Shown piece after piece: positions 45,599 through 57,562 of a stretch of 64,000 bases of DNA. The notes under the pieces are model-generated. The model was not told the origin of the DNA. It did no database searches and saw nothing but the letters and a program-made list of their open reading frames with translations. The stretch's first letter is position 1. Every line of letters begins with the position of its first letter. The translations under genes were made by a program, and so were the position numbers. The DNA is from Fagopyrum homotropicum (Eukaryota > Streptophyta > Magnoliopsida > Caryophyllales > Polygonaceae), in assembly GCA_033239125.1 (NCBI GenBank), contig BSWB01000005.1, positions 100,749,994-100,813,993 on the forward strand, written 5' to 3'.

Positions 45599-46899
45599 GA
45601 ACGGTATCGTATCTCTTACACAAATAAAGTATATAACCTTTGCTTGCCCTGTGAGATGCAAATAAATTAGGAGCAGAAGATAGGTTTGGACTTTGAAATT
45701 GCGCAAATGACCGGCATGCTTTGTTTTTATTAGCTTGTGCAGATGGCAACTATTAAACTTGGATTCAACCAAAGTTATTTTTTTCGGTGGAGCTAGATCT
45801 GTGGCGTGGGTGGTCGGCCATGCCTTGTTGTTTATTGACTTCTCCGGTGTTCAATTCATTTGTCTCGTATTTCACTCTGAGATAAGTATATAACCTAATT
45901 TTTTGCGTAAACCATACAATGTTATACCCACGTCAGGGCCACTCTGCTACCGATTTTATGCTGGAAGCTGAATGGAAAACCCATCCCGGTGTCCACATGT
46001 AAGATTCTTTACGATTCTGTTTCAAAATAAAACACTTTAATATCGAAATATATTATATACCGATCAAAATATACTTATACAAATCGAAGACTAACCATTA
46101 CCCATATGAGTCTTCATTGCGTAACGAACAAGTAGTAAGCGTGTATCTTCCTTAATCCTTACCCTTTGATTAAACTCTAATGGATGAGATTATATATAGT
46201 TAATCCTTTCACTGCAGTAATCACTTTTGAATTGCACTAATCACTTTTGAATTGTACCGTACTTGAAAATGGCGTTTGTTCTGTAATAGAATGTTAGGAT
46301 TACTCACATTGTGCAGTGAGTGCCAACCGCCTCTTTTATATCTCCTTTTGTAACCATCAATCACAACACGATGATAACCGGATACTAACACATTTCACCT
46401 CCCCTTTTGTGAAATGATGATAACCATTCATGATGTTTGTCAAATCACCGGTTTGTCAAATGACGGTAACAACATACATGACATCCCATCGGAGTTCGTG
46501 ACCCAACACCACTTGACAAACTTATTTGGATTTTGGGATGACGACGCTCCATCGGAAACGTAGGTTTGTGACGGCAAGCAACAATTACTTCCGCTTGGCT
46601 ATTGCAATTGTTGGGCTTGACAATATTTCAATACAAGTCCGGTAACAAGGTTCGGGCACACTACTTTAACCTTGTTCACGACCACCATTGAACAGGGGAG
46701 ACGGCATGGGGATGCTCACTCTTGTGTACCTATACCGACACTTAGGTGTGGCTACTCGGGAAGGAACACATCAATTGGTCGGGTTTATCGTCATTCTTTG
46801 AGTGATCAAACTATTTATTTATAATTTACTATAATTAACATTAATATTTCAATCATATTTATTAATACAATGTTATACTTCCATATACAACACTAGATT
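45599..46899. other. VAD1 3' flank, no further gene recognised
   Basis: Starts with the probable VAD1 3' UTR (to about 45780). The rest is non-coding; no long frame or known repeat is recognised. Confidence 0.55.
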
Positions 46900-47350
46900 T
46901 CTTTGTATTTTCCGTGTTTCCAAGCAAGAGTCCAAGGAGTGCCATTGGGTCAAGACCTACCCATTGGGGTCCACTTCGAGACGGACAGGGCATTGCTGAT
47001 TTTAGAGTTGGACCAAACCGATTTTTACTGTCCAGTCACACCCGAACTGGATACGGTCTGGTACACGGTTCTCATTTTTGCCATATATGGTCCTATCCCA
47101 TCAAGGATCGTAAAAAACCGGTAGACTGAGTTAGACTGTAAATATATAAATTCCGAAAACCTACACTACTCACTAACTAAATTAAGAATGTTGGGTTTCG
47201 TACCATACAAATTATGCAAGAGCCCTCGTGGATAAATTAAGAATGCTGGGTTTCACACCTTAATCCGATCCGAACCGGTCTAAAACTGGTCCGCTCCCAA
47301 ACCGAGCTATGGTCCGGAGTTCGCTGAAATTACGGTTAGGATTGGATGCA
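46900..47350. repeat. GGTC/GACC-rich repeat, possible hAT-type remnant
   Basis: GC-richer than its surroundings with many short GGTCC, GACC, ACCGG and CCGGT words. Similar words occur at 60990-61100. Such subterminal word clusters are common in plant hAT elements, but no terminal repeats were found. Confidence 0.35.
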
Positions 47351-47979
47351 CAATCCTACACACACTTCCCGCTTATAACACACATTTTCATATGGTTTTA
47401 AAGGCATGTAAAAATATGGTATGGATCTAGTAATTTTTTTGGTATGACTATAGTAAAACTGAAAATATATAAACTATTAGTAGAAAATATTTGAACAAAT
47501 CTAACAAAAACTTTCAACTGAATTTGAACTAAAATTGTAATACTATGATTTTATTCTAGGAAAAAGTATTTTCAAATAATTTTTTTTTATCAAAATAGCA
47601 ATTTTTTTGTGTATTTATCACATATCATTTTTGTTTTATCTAAAAATTATGTAAACTATATATTTTGACATACATTTTCAAAATAACTTTATTATCTTAT
47701 TTTTTCCGCTTATATTATCATTATACCTATTTATCAAATGTCTTTATTTTACAAGCTTACTATTTGCGCGAACGTAGGGCCACCAATACGGAGTGTGTAT
47801 GCTCCCTAATTTTCCCTATGCGCATCATGAGACGCACAATTGGGACACATGCGGACTCTGCATGCGCCGCAAACCGACATAAAAAAGTCAAAAAGAAAAA
47901 AAGAAAGAAGAAGGAAGAAGTTGCGGCGCGCATGCGCCTCATGAGACACATGCATCTAGGCTTGAATCCAAAACTTAAA

Positions 47980-48240
47980 CCGCCGGTTTAGGTCTAGGAA
48001 CCGCCGGTTTGCTAGGCGGTTTGTAAAAAAAAAAAAACTATGAAACCGAACCAAACCGGCTTGTTTGGTCCCTTAAAAACTAAAAAAAAATTATCAAACC
48101 GCCGGTCAAACCTAAACCTAAACCGTTGACCGCCGGTTTGGTCAAACCGGCAAACCTAAACCACCGGTTTGACCAAACCGGAAGTTTGAGCCGGTTTGAG
48201 AACCGCCGGTTCGGCGGTTTGGGCCAAACCGAACTCACGC
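47980..48240. repeat. AACCGCCGGTT palindromic word cluster
   Basis: At least eight copies of ACCGCCGGTT or close variants in both orientations, mixed with AAACCGG, TTGGTCAAACCGG and poly-A. The core ACCGGCGGT/ACCGCCGGT is self-complementary. Resembles a transposon subterminal region; termini not seen. Next to it (47790-48420) are repeated words GCGCATGC, ATGAGACGCATGC and GCCCCATCCGG. Confidence 0.7.
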
Positions 48241-48555
48241 CTACATGCATTGAAAGGCCGGCGCACATGCGCCCCATCCGGGCGCATGCACAACCCGCAT
48301 GCTTTGTCTTAATGGTGTCATGAGACGCATGCATCGCAAAGGCCGGTGCGCTTGCGGGTTGCGCATGCACCCCATCCGGACACATGTACGCCCCACATTC
48401 TTTGTCTTGATGGCGTTTTACGGCCGTGTCAAATAACTTTACTCTTATTTTATAATTGTATAAATAATATTACATTAATACTAAATCACTAATTATTTTA
48501 TATGAAATTTATTTGTGTAAAAATATTATTTAAAAATTATTAAATATAAATATTT

Positions 48556-48624
48556 TTAAAGGTTATGATTTTTAGTTATTTTAAAATTAAAATGAATTAA
48601 ATAACACTAGTACGGCAGTACGTA
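48556..48624 (+). repeat. 69-bp direct repeat, left copy
   Basis: TTAAAGGTTATG ... CAGTACGTA. The second copy is 51889-51957 with one mismatch; together they bracket the Tekay remnant E. Much longer than the 5-bp duplication a retroelement makes. Confidence 0.9.
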
Positions 48625-48657
48625 GCACACTAGAACGGATGTTACACTAGTAATTAT

Positions 48658-51600
48658 TGTAACACCCCAAATTCTGAGAACTCGGGGAGTTACTAGTTAG
48701 GACCTCACAATGGGTCCCGACCTCGGTTTAACAACAACTTTATTGGGATCTTACAACAAGACACAAATGTATTTAAAACAATTTCAAAACATATTATTTT
48801 TAATGTATGAATGTACACATGTGATAGCCTTACAAAACATATATATAGATACATAACATGCATGTCGTATGGGAGACTCCCCTGTCCCTATCTAATGAAT
48901 ACTTGGACCCGGCTGACCATCCGTTCCGGATCTCTCTGCAACTGTCTATCTCTACAAATCTACAACACGGATAAAACCGTTAGCTAACATTCTATGCATA
49001 AGTATAAAGGTAAAAGCACAAACACACAACATACACAATCAACATGCAACACTCAATCCTTTTTATTATCTTTTAATTAGGTGATATGTCATTACTAATG
49101 ATACTTATTTTGTGATACGAGGGATTCCCAAACCTCGCCCCTGTCCCCGTTTACCAACGCGGAATGGTACTAATGCATCTGACCGTCTACTTGACTAGGC
49201 TGGTCGCAGGGAACCTCCTAGACTCTCGCAAGAGCTAGGTAGATGATGTCACGACCCGTTATCATACACTTGGGTCAATTATACAATATACTACAGTCGA
49301 CCTATTCCGGTTTCGTTTTTATCTTAACTATCAAACACCACTCATACACATCACACACATGCAAGAAGCCAGCTAAATAAGTCCGTGGACTTACCAGAAT
49401 TAGATCTCGACTTTCTAATTCGCAAATCGATGTGTACAGTAGGAATTCAATGGCCTGTCAAAGGAGGCAAGTGTGTCAGCACACTTTCTAGGTGATTAGA
49501 AGTCTAAGACTTCTAAGATAGCAGACCTTAATAGAACGGAATTGATTACAGTATTAATTTATGGTAAAATGACCATTTTACCCTTGGTCCCGAAACTTCT
49601 AAAAATTCCATAATTTATGTCTAAACTCTTATTTGAGACTAAAATGTCATATTCTAACTCTTAAAGATGAGTTTGGTTACAAACTGGCAATTGACACATT
49701 CTTCTTATTTTCCGAATGATCGTTAAGGTCCAACTTCGGCTTCAAATATAAAATTCGAATAATCATATAAAAATTCTGAAATAATTCCCTAGATCATTTT
49801 GTGAAATCTCATCTACTCCTAGGAGCAAGAATTTCTTAAAACTGTTCAACCATCACTTCTACAAAAATTTCCAAAGTTGGTTACAACACTTAACAAACAA
49901 CACACTATCTTAACTTTGAAAAATCATAACTCCTAAACTACTCGCTGGATTTATCCCAAATTTTGATATGTTCTACTATAAAATCTTATCTATATTATAT
50001 CCAAAATTCAGCCGCAAAGGAGATCAAAATCCTATTTAAAACTATCTCACAAAACCGAATTTCAGCACAACAGAAAAACTGCTTACGACTAAATCTTTGA
50101 AAAATCATAAATCCCAAACCACTCGCTGGATTCCTCTCAAATTTTAATATGTTCTACAAAAATATGTCAACTATATCATATCCAAAATTCAAGCCCAACG
50201 GAGATCAAGAGCTTATTCAAAACCATCTCACAAAACAGCATCACTTGTTGTTTTTCCCAACACTCAGCACATATATAAAAACTGCATGAGGCGTCAACTT
50301 TGGAACACCATAACTCTCAAACCATAGCTCCGATTCCTCTCAAATTTATTATGATGTACTATGCAATACCGTCTATAACATATCCGAAAACTAGCCAAAA
50401 ATAAGAAGTCTAACTTACCCAAATCTGGACCCGAAGATGACTGTTTGTCACTTCCGAAAATTTCAGAAAACACCTCAGCTCTTCAAGCTGTCTTCCGAGG
50501 TTGTTAGGGGCTGATTGATGACAAAAAGGGTACCCACATCAGCATATATATATTAAGGATCGATCAAAGAGAAGGACCAAGGAAGGACGGAGTTGGATCT
50601 TACTCGATTCTATGACTCGAAGGCATGAGAAAGACAACCCAAGGCTGTTGCTGATCAGATTTGGGCTCCTCGCATCAATGGTCCGTGGGATCGACAGAAT
50701 AGAAGCAGCAGTCCGGGTGCCAGTTCAGTTCGACAGAAGGAGAGGTACTCGGTCCTGGGTGCCGGTTTGAGTCGACCTTAGAGACCAAGCCGCTACTACT
50801 GTGTGGTTGCGAGATTGGAGGCGAAGGGGCTCGTCCTGGTGCTGTTGTTGCTTGTAGCTCGCGAGGGAGGCGGTCCATGTTGCTGGTCTCGACGGCACGT
50901 CGAGCAGGAGGTCATGCTCGCCCGCCAGGTGAAGCCACTGTCTCCGGCCGACACAACTAGCAGCAACAACACTACTTCCTTGTTGGCATTGGGAGGGTTT
51001 TGCCGGCGCATCCAAGACTGCGGTTTGAAGGCGGCGGTGGGGTGAAGACGACTAGCGGCACTGGTGGTTGGAGGGCTAGGGTTCCGGCGGCGTGCGAGGG
51101 CTGGAAGCGGGCTAGGATTAGAAGAGAGGCGGCGATTTACGTGGGAGAGAGAAGGAAAGAGTTTGCAAGGGTAAGGTTGAACGGCTACAACGTCTCATTG
51201 TTGGGCTGCTTCTGGCTGGCTTCTTGGGCTGCTCCAATCCGCCAGCAAGGGACAAAGCCATGGGAGGGACAAGGTAAGCACAAGAGATGGGCTGAAGTTG
51301 TAAAACAAAGGTGGGCTGAGTTGTCAAAACTCGTCAAAACTCGTCAAAACTCGTCATGACTTTGTCAGGCCCAGGCATGACTTCGTCACAGAGTTGTCGG
51401 GCTTCGTCAGGACTCATGACCTCGTCTCAGCTCTGTCATGGTCTCGTCACAGCTTTGTCACATTCTCGTCACAGCTTTGTCGCATTCTCGTCTCAACCTT
51501 GTCATGATCTCGTCTAAAGTCGTCGTTAAGGATTAATTATAAGAATTAGGGTTTGATATAATTATATCATTTTATGTGAATTAAATTCTACATAAAATAA

Positions 51601-51878
51601 TAAATAATTATAAGAATTAGGGTTTGATATAACTCTATCATTTTATGTGAATTAAATTCTACATAAAATGATAAAATTTGTGAAGAAAGAAATACTAGAT
51701 AGAATGGAAAACCGTCAACGGCTCAAAGTCCGAATTGATTCGGAATTAAACGGAATAAAAATTCCGGATATTAAATCAATACCCCCTTAAAATAAGTTTC
51801 GTCCCGAAACTTAGAACGAGGTACTTAATTAAATGACTTCCATAAATAAACTGGTATGTCCTAGTCTCACTAAATTTT
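48658..51878 (-). mobile_element. Tekay-type LTR remnant E
   Basis: On the minus strand it holds the last ~100 bp of internal DNA (polypurine box AAGTTTCGGGACGAAACTT and AAGGGGG at 51780-51812) and a whole 3' LTR (48658-51778, 3121 bp, TGATTTAATATCC ... GGGTGTTACA). It is related to D in both ends. The rest of the element is missing. Open frames at 50675-51359 lie inside the LTR and are not conserved in D. Confidence 0.82.
51325..51530 (-). repeat. Degenerate CTCGTCACAGCTTTGTCA array in E LTR
   Basis: About a dozen 9-18-bp units built on TCGTCA/TTGTCA (for example three perfect AACTCGTCAA units at 51328-51355). It lies near the U3 start of the LTR. D has diverged TGACAAG/GACCATGAC words at the equivalent place (28513-28645). 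Confidence 0.8.
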
Positions 51879-51888
51879 TATTTGTGTC

Positions 51889-51957
51889 TTAAAGGTTATG
51901 ATTTTTAGTTATTTTAAAATTAAAATGAATTAAATAACACCAGTACGGCAGTACGTA
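51889..51957 (+). repeat. 69-bp direct repeat, right copy
   Basis: Second copy of 48556-48624 (one mismatch), directly upstream of the hAT transposase remnant. Confidence 0.9.
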
Positions 51958-51959
51958 AA

Positions 51960-52595
51960 ATGAATGGTTTAAAACAATTTTTCGAAAGTTATTATGAATT
52001 TTAAGGTTTAGAAAAACATCCCGATTGTCATGTTTCTACCATAATTGCTAAAGTTAGAAAATTATTTGATGAATTATTGCTTCAATATCGTGTTTTCGAT
52101 CAAGGTCAATCTTCTCAACCCCCTCCTCGTCCTTCATCTTCAACTTCATCTAAATTTAAATCAATTGCTAGAGATTTGTTTGGCCCGAAAAGGGCAAAAA
52201 TTACGTCGAGTTCCCATTCGGAACTCGACGAATATCTAACCATTTCTTTTGAGTTTGCCAATGATGAAGAAGAAGAGGATTTCAACATATTAAAATGGTG
52301 GAGCCGACCGGAGAGAATGAGGTTCCCTACTCTCTCAAGGATCGCGGCACAAATTCTCGTCGTTCCTGCCTCAACGGTAGCGGTTGAGAAAACCTTTAGC
52401 CGAAGTGGAAAGGTGCTCGATCCGACGAGATCAAACATGTTGCCTAAGACGTTGGAGGCACAAGTCTTCCTAGTCGATTGGAGGAAAGCGGAAATGCAAA
52501 CACAAAAAAACAACCTTTCGGCGGAGGAAGGCGACGAAGATGACGACGAGCGACAACAAACGTCATCGGATGTATCGGCGGGAGAGTCCGATTAA
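51960..52595 (+). pseudogene. hAT transposase C-terminal remnant
   Basis: The frame from 51960 carries one TAA (52002-52004) and is then open to 52595. It encodes the C-terminal hAT dimerisation region: FNILKWWSRPERMRFPTLSR, followed by IAAQILVVPASTVAVEKTFS and the LVDW end, then an acidic tail. The N-terminal BED finger and catalytic core are absent. This belongs to the BED-type hAT group common in plants, which also includes domesticated genes. Here the loss of the core and the stop argue for a dead transposon. Confidence 0.8.
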
Positions 52596-52760
52596 GGTAA
52601 GGGCCAATCGGGGATATAAACAAAGGTAAGAGAACTACGTGAGCTTTGATTCCTCCTCCCCGAGAGGATACGTAGGCAATCGGGATTCCGGTTGAAGCCC
52701 AATTCTTCCCTTTTTTTTTTTTTTTTTAAGTTTAAGACTTAAACTTAAAAAAGAAGAAAA

Positions 52761-54843
52761 TCTATATTACTTACTAAAACTAAGGACACTACCGCCACAT
52801 GTCAATCAACCAGTAATGCCACATAGGATTTTTGTAAAATATTTACTAAAATGCCATTTTAATTAATCTTTAAAGTAATTAGTAAACTGTTATTATTATT
52901 AATTATTTTAATTATTATTTTATAAGGGATTCTAACCACCATAATTTATATTAAAAAATTAAATTAATTAAAATTTCTTTTTATTAAAATCCCTAAATGT
53001 TAGGGGGAAATTGATTCAAATTTTTAACAACCAGAATTTATAAAAAAATATTTTCCTATTTTTTAATAGAATTTTATACGTAAATTTTCTGAATTTTCAA
53101 AATTCAGATTGCAAATTACAAATCTATTTTTCTTTAAAAGAATAATCAATATGTTAATAGAATTTGATACGTAAATGTTATTTTTACTATTTTTAATAGA
53201 ATTTGATACGTAAATCTATATCTATATACTTTACTAAAACAAACGACATAAAGCTGACGTGACACTCTCATTTTTTTTCTCGAATTAAATCTATATAACT
53301 TACCAAAACAAAGGACACTAATGCCACGTGTCAATCAACGAGGGATGCCACCTCAGCATTTTTGTAAAATATTTACTGAAATGTCACTCCTACAAAGTTT
53401 ATGATAGATTACTAAATTGTCATTCTTAAAAAATAGATGCCGAATTACTAAATAAATATTAAAGATTATCAGGCACAAATAATTAAGAGTATTTTAAAAA
53501 AATTGAGGCTTCTTTTATGTTTTTAAAAAATTTGTTTAAAAGATAGTCAAAATCTTTGATTATTTTGTAAAAAAAAAAAATTCAGGCTCCACATTTTTAT
53601 CGGATTAAATCTTTTACTAAATCTCGAATTAAGCCAATAATTTTTTTTTACTAAACCTTAATTATTTTGTAAAATATGAATTTTGTTATCAAACATCGGT
53701 TATCAAAGAAGATGACACTTTGACAACATGTATAAATAGACCTAGAAGGTTCGAAGATTATACAAATCATACATTTCTGGACCTTTTGGTCGGAATCAAG
53801 TATAATACTTATTCATACCGGATTAGTATTTGTATTTGGATTGTTGTGACCTACTAATTCGTAGGTCATTTTAATCTAATGATTTGTAGGTCGTTTTGAT
53901 CTAATGATTTTGGGTTGTTTTGATCAAATGATCTTTGGGTCGTTTTGACCTACGGATTTTTAGGTCGTCGTGACCTACTAATTTTTGGGTCGATTTATTC
54001 AAATAATTAGTGGGTTGCTGTGACCCATTGATTTGTGGGTCGTTGTGACCTAATAATTTGTGGGTCATTATGACCCACTGATTTGTGGGTCGTTGTGACC
54101 TATAAATTTGTGGGTCGTTGTGACCTAATGATTTGTGGGTCGTTGTGACCTATTAATTCGTGGGTCGTTGTGACCTATTGATTCGTGGGTCATTGTGAAC
54201 TATTGATTCGTGGGTCGTTGTGAACTATTAATTCGTGGGTCGTTGTGACCTACTAATTCGTGTGTCGTTTTGACCTAATGATTTTTGGGTCGTTGTAACC
54301 TAATGATTTGTGGGTTGTTGTGCCCTTGTGATCTACTAATTTGTGGTCGTTGTAACCTGATTTGTGGACCGTTGAACTATTAAATTCGTAATTCTTATTT
54401 TATCAATATACTAAATAAACATCTATATATTTTACTAAAACATACGAAATTAATGCTGACGTGACGCTCCTACGTTTTTTCTTGGATTAAATTTATTACT
54501 AAACCGAAAATTAAGCCAATTAATCTTTTTTACTAATTGGTTTCATATCAGTTTATGGTATTTTTTAATTATATGATTATGTTTTTTTATTTAAATTATT
54601 ATTTATTAAATAATAAATTAGATCCAAAAATTTTTTGAAATAAATTTTTTTTTATTAGCATAAAACTAATTAATGATCAACACATGGCTACATGGTCTCA
54701 TTTACTATGTAACACTTGACGCGTTATTTATACGAGCCCATAACATATAACTAATAAAGTTAACAACATATAATATAGTAAAAAATGTAATATGATAAGC
54801 TATTTTATTAACAAACCCGCACAAGGTGCGAGCTATAAACTAG
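52761..54843 (+). mobile_element. Helitron cluster, left arm
   Basis: Four Helitron-type 5' ends TCTATATNNNTTACYAAAAC start at 52761, 53221, 53290 and 54422. One 3' end is seen: hairpin CCCGCACAAGGTGCGAG (54816-54832), then CTATAAACTAG ending at 54843 before T. The shortest unit, 54422-54843 (422 bp), is a non-autonomous Helitron; the others are nested or truncated copies. No Rep/helicase gene. Confidence 0.7.
53846..54372 (+). repeat. 25-bp minisatellite, left arm
   Basis: About 20 units of consensus GTGGGTCGTTGTGACCTAAT + GATTT. Each unit contains GGTC-GTTGT-GACC, able to form a small hairpin. Units differ by a few bases; the left units are most degenerate. Confidence 0.88.
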
Positions 54844-54964
54844 TAAACTAATAAAAAGAAGACTTAAACTTAAAAAAAATTGGCCAATTTTTTAAAGTTT
54901 ATGTCCTCTTTTTATTAGTTTATTTTCTTCTTTTTAAGTTTGAGTCCAATTTTTTATTAGTTTA

Positions 54965-56955
54965 CTAGTTTATAGCCCGCACCTTGTGCGGGTTTGTTAA
55001 TAAAATAGCTTATCATATTACATTTTTTTACTATATTATATGTTGTTAACTTTATTAGTTATATGTTATGATCGAGCTCGTATAAATAACACGTCAAGTG
55101 TTATATAGTAAATGAGAACACGTAGCCCATGTGTTGATCATTAATTAGTTTTATGCTAATAAAAAAAATTTTAATCTAATTTATTATTTAATAAATAATA
55201 ATTTAAATAAAAAAACATAATCATATAATTTAAAAATACCATAATCTAATATGAAATCAATTAGTAAAAAAGATTATTTGGCTTAATTTGTGAATTAGTA
55301 AAAGATTTAATCCGAGAAAAAACGTAGGAGTGCCACGTCAGCATTAATTTTGTATGTTTTACTAAAGTATATAGATGTATATTTAGTATATTGATAAAAT
55401 AAGAATTACGAATTTAATAGTTCAACGGTCCACAAATCAGGTTACAACGACCCACAAAATAGTAGATCACAAGGATCTACAAGAGCACAACGACCCACAA
55501 ATCATTAGGTCACAACGACTCAAAATCATAAGGTCAAAATGACCCAAAAATCAGTAGGTCACAATGATTACATACAAATATTAATTCAATATGAATAAGT
55601 ATTATATTTGATTATGACCAAAAGGTTCAGAGATGTATGAATTTTATAATCCTCAAACACTCTAAATCTATTTATACATGTTTTCAAAGTGTCATATTTT
55701 CCTCATAATCGATGTGGGAGAACAAAAATCATATATTTACAAAATAATTATGGTTTAGTTAAAAAAAAATTTATTATCTTAATTCGTGGTTTAGTAAAAA
55801 GTTTAATTCGAGAAAAACGTAGGGGTGTCACGTTAGATATAGTGTCTTTTGTTTTTGTAAAGTATATAGAATATATATGTATATTCAGTATATTGATAAA
55901 AATAAGAATTACGAATTTAATAGTTCAACGGTCCACAAATTAGTGGGTCACAAACGACCCACAAATCAGTAACTCACAAACGACCCACAAATCAGTAACT
56001 CACGAACGACCCACAAATCAGTAACTCACGAACGACCCACGAATCAGTAGGTCACAACGACCCACAAATCAGTAGGTCACAATGACCCACGAATCAGTAG
56101 GTCACAACGACCCACAAATCAGTAGGTCACAACGACCCACGAATCAGTAGGTCACACCAACTCACAAATTCATAGGTCACAACGACCCATAAATTAATAG
56201 GTCACAACAACCCATGAATCAATAGGTCACAACAACCCACAAATCAGTTGGGTCACAACAGCTCACTAATTATTAGATCAAATCGACCCAAAAACTAGGT
56301 CACAACGACCCAAAAATGAGTAGGTCACAACGAACTAAAAAATCATTAGGTCAAAACGACCCAATAATCATTGTTAAAACGACCTACGAATTAGTAGGTC
56401 ACAACAATCCACATACAAATACTAATCCGGTATAAATAAGTATTATACTTGATTCCGACCAAAAGGTACAGAAATGTATGATTTGTATAATCTTCAAACC
56501 TTCTAGGTCTATTTATACATGTTGTCAAAGTATCATCCTTCTCTGATAACCGATGTGGGATAACAAAATTCATATTTCACAAAATAATTAAGGTTTAGTA
56601 AAAAAAGTTATTGGCTTAATTCGAGATTTAGTAAAAGATTTAATCCGATAAAAATGTTGAGCCTGAATTTTTTTTTTTACAAAATAATCAAAGATTATGG
56701 CTATCTTTTAAACAAATTTTTTAAAAATATAAAAAAGCCTCAATTTTTTAAAAAATATTCTTAATTATTTGTGCTTGATAATCTTTAATATTTATTTGAT
56801 AATTCGGCATCTATTTTTTAAGAATGGCAATTTAGTAATCTATCATAAATTTTTTAAGAGTGACATTTCAGTAAATATTTTACAAAAATGCTGAGGTGGT
56901 ATCCCTCGTTAATTGACATGGCATTAGTGTCATTTGTTTTAGTAAGTTATATAGA
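54965..56955 (-). mobile_element. Helitron cluster, right arm (inverted)
   Basis: Mirror of the left arm. The 3' end (CTAG at 54965-54968 on plus) has a perfect 7-bp hairpin CCCGCAC-CTT-GTGCGGG on the plus strand. 5' ends read on minus lie at 55375, about 55871 and 56955. The 411-bp unit 54965-55375 corresponds to 54422-54843. Confidence 0.7.
55434..56405 (-). repeat. 25-bp minisatellite, right arm
   Basis: Reverse complement of the left array (ACCCACAAATCAGTAGGTCA + CAACG), interrupted at about 55570-55925 by a Helitron 5' part. It has more units and higher unit identity near 55940-56160, hinting at recent expansion. Confidence 0.85.
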
Positions 56956-57040
56956 TTTTCTTCTTTTTAAGTTTGTCCAATTTTCTCTATTCTTTATTTT
57001 CTTTTTTTTTTAAAGTTTATTTTCATTATTTTATTTTTAT

Positions 57041-57185
57041 TTTTTTTTTAAGGTGAGGTGGCCGACCCGTCGACCCGTCGGGTCTGACCCGTGACCCGAC
57101 AGGTCCCTAACCCGACGGGTCGGCCATATATACGGGTCCGGGTCACCCTTCTCGGACCCGTCGACCCGACAGGCCCGCCCTGTGG
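57041..57185. repeat. GACCCGTCGGGTC word cluster, possible hAT end
   Basis: About a dozen GACCCG/CGGGTC words in both orientations in 145 bp, directly outside the inverted repeat. This type of subterminal cluster is typical of plant hAT elements. It could be the 3' end of the element whose transposase tail is at 51960-52595, later split by the Helitrons; this is inference. Confidence 0.5.
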
Positions 57186-57562
57186 ACATGCTTAATTTAA
57201 ACCGATCTAGAAAAATAGGTGAATCGAACGATATAAGTAGAGCTTCTAGAGCATTCTACTCACGAAGATCGGACGGCGTAGATTGTAGAAAAGATGAGTA
57301 GGTTCGAGAGCCTTAAACACAACGTTTTAACCATTTTCAAAACCTAACCTTGTTTCATCGTCGTCTTTGAAGAGCTCATTACCCTATCCCTACCTATCCA
57401 CTCCACTCTCTCACTCGCAGGGACGTAGCCTACCTGCTCCGCTCACCCATTTTTTCATCGGGTAACTTCTACTTTCTATTCCTTCGATATTTGTTGGCTC
57501 ACTTCTTCTTCGATTCTTAGGTTTTGTGGTGACTGTAGTTACTTTGCGCAAATCTCCTCAAC

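Larger units (their letters stand above)
52700..57020. repeat. Giant inverted repeat (arms about 2.1 kb)
   Basis: The sequence folds about TTGGCCAA at 54880-54887. Matching landmarks left and right: AGAAGAAAATCTATAT (52753) and ATATAGATTTTCTTCTTT (56951); minisatellite (53846-54372) and its reverse (55434-56405); Helitron hairpin ends at 54817-54843 and 54965-54990. Arms differ by substitutions and indels, for example a longer minisatellite on the right. The right half of the centre has a duplicated ~50-bp piece. Confidence 0.85.

Noticed and set aside
47760..47991. Open frame with Lys-rich and Met-rich stretches
   Set aside because: Low-complexity translation of the GCGCATGC-type repeats and a poly-A/AAGAA tract; opposite strand is equally open.
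48419..48428. TACGGCCGTG outside the Athila elements
   Set aside because: Only the core matches, not the full 12-mer or the AACCGTG partner; one such core in 33 kb is near chance.
50675..51359. Frames suggesting a small gene on either strand
   Set aside because: They lie inside the E LTR, contain no domain I recognise and no splice structure.
53846..56405. Regularly repeated units that superficially resemble a CRISPR array
   Set aside because: Units are contiguous with no unique spacers of constant length, the DNA is plant nuclear, and the array sits inside Helitrons.
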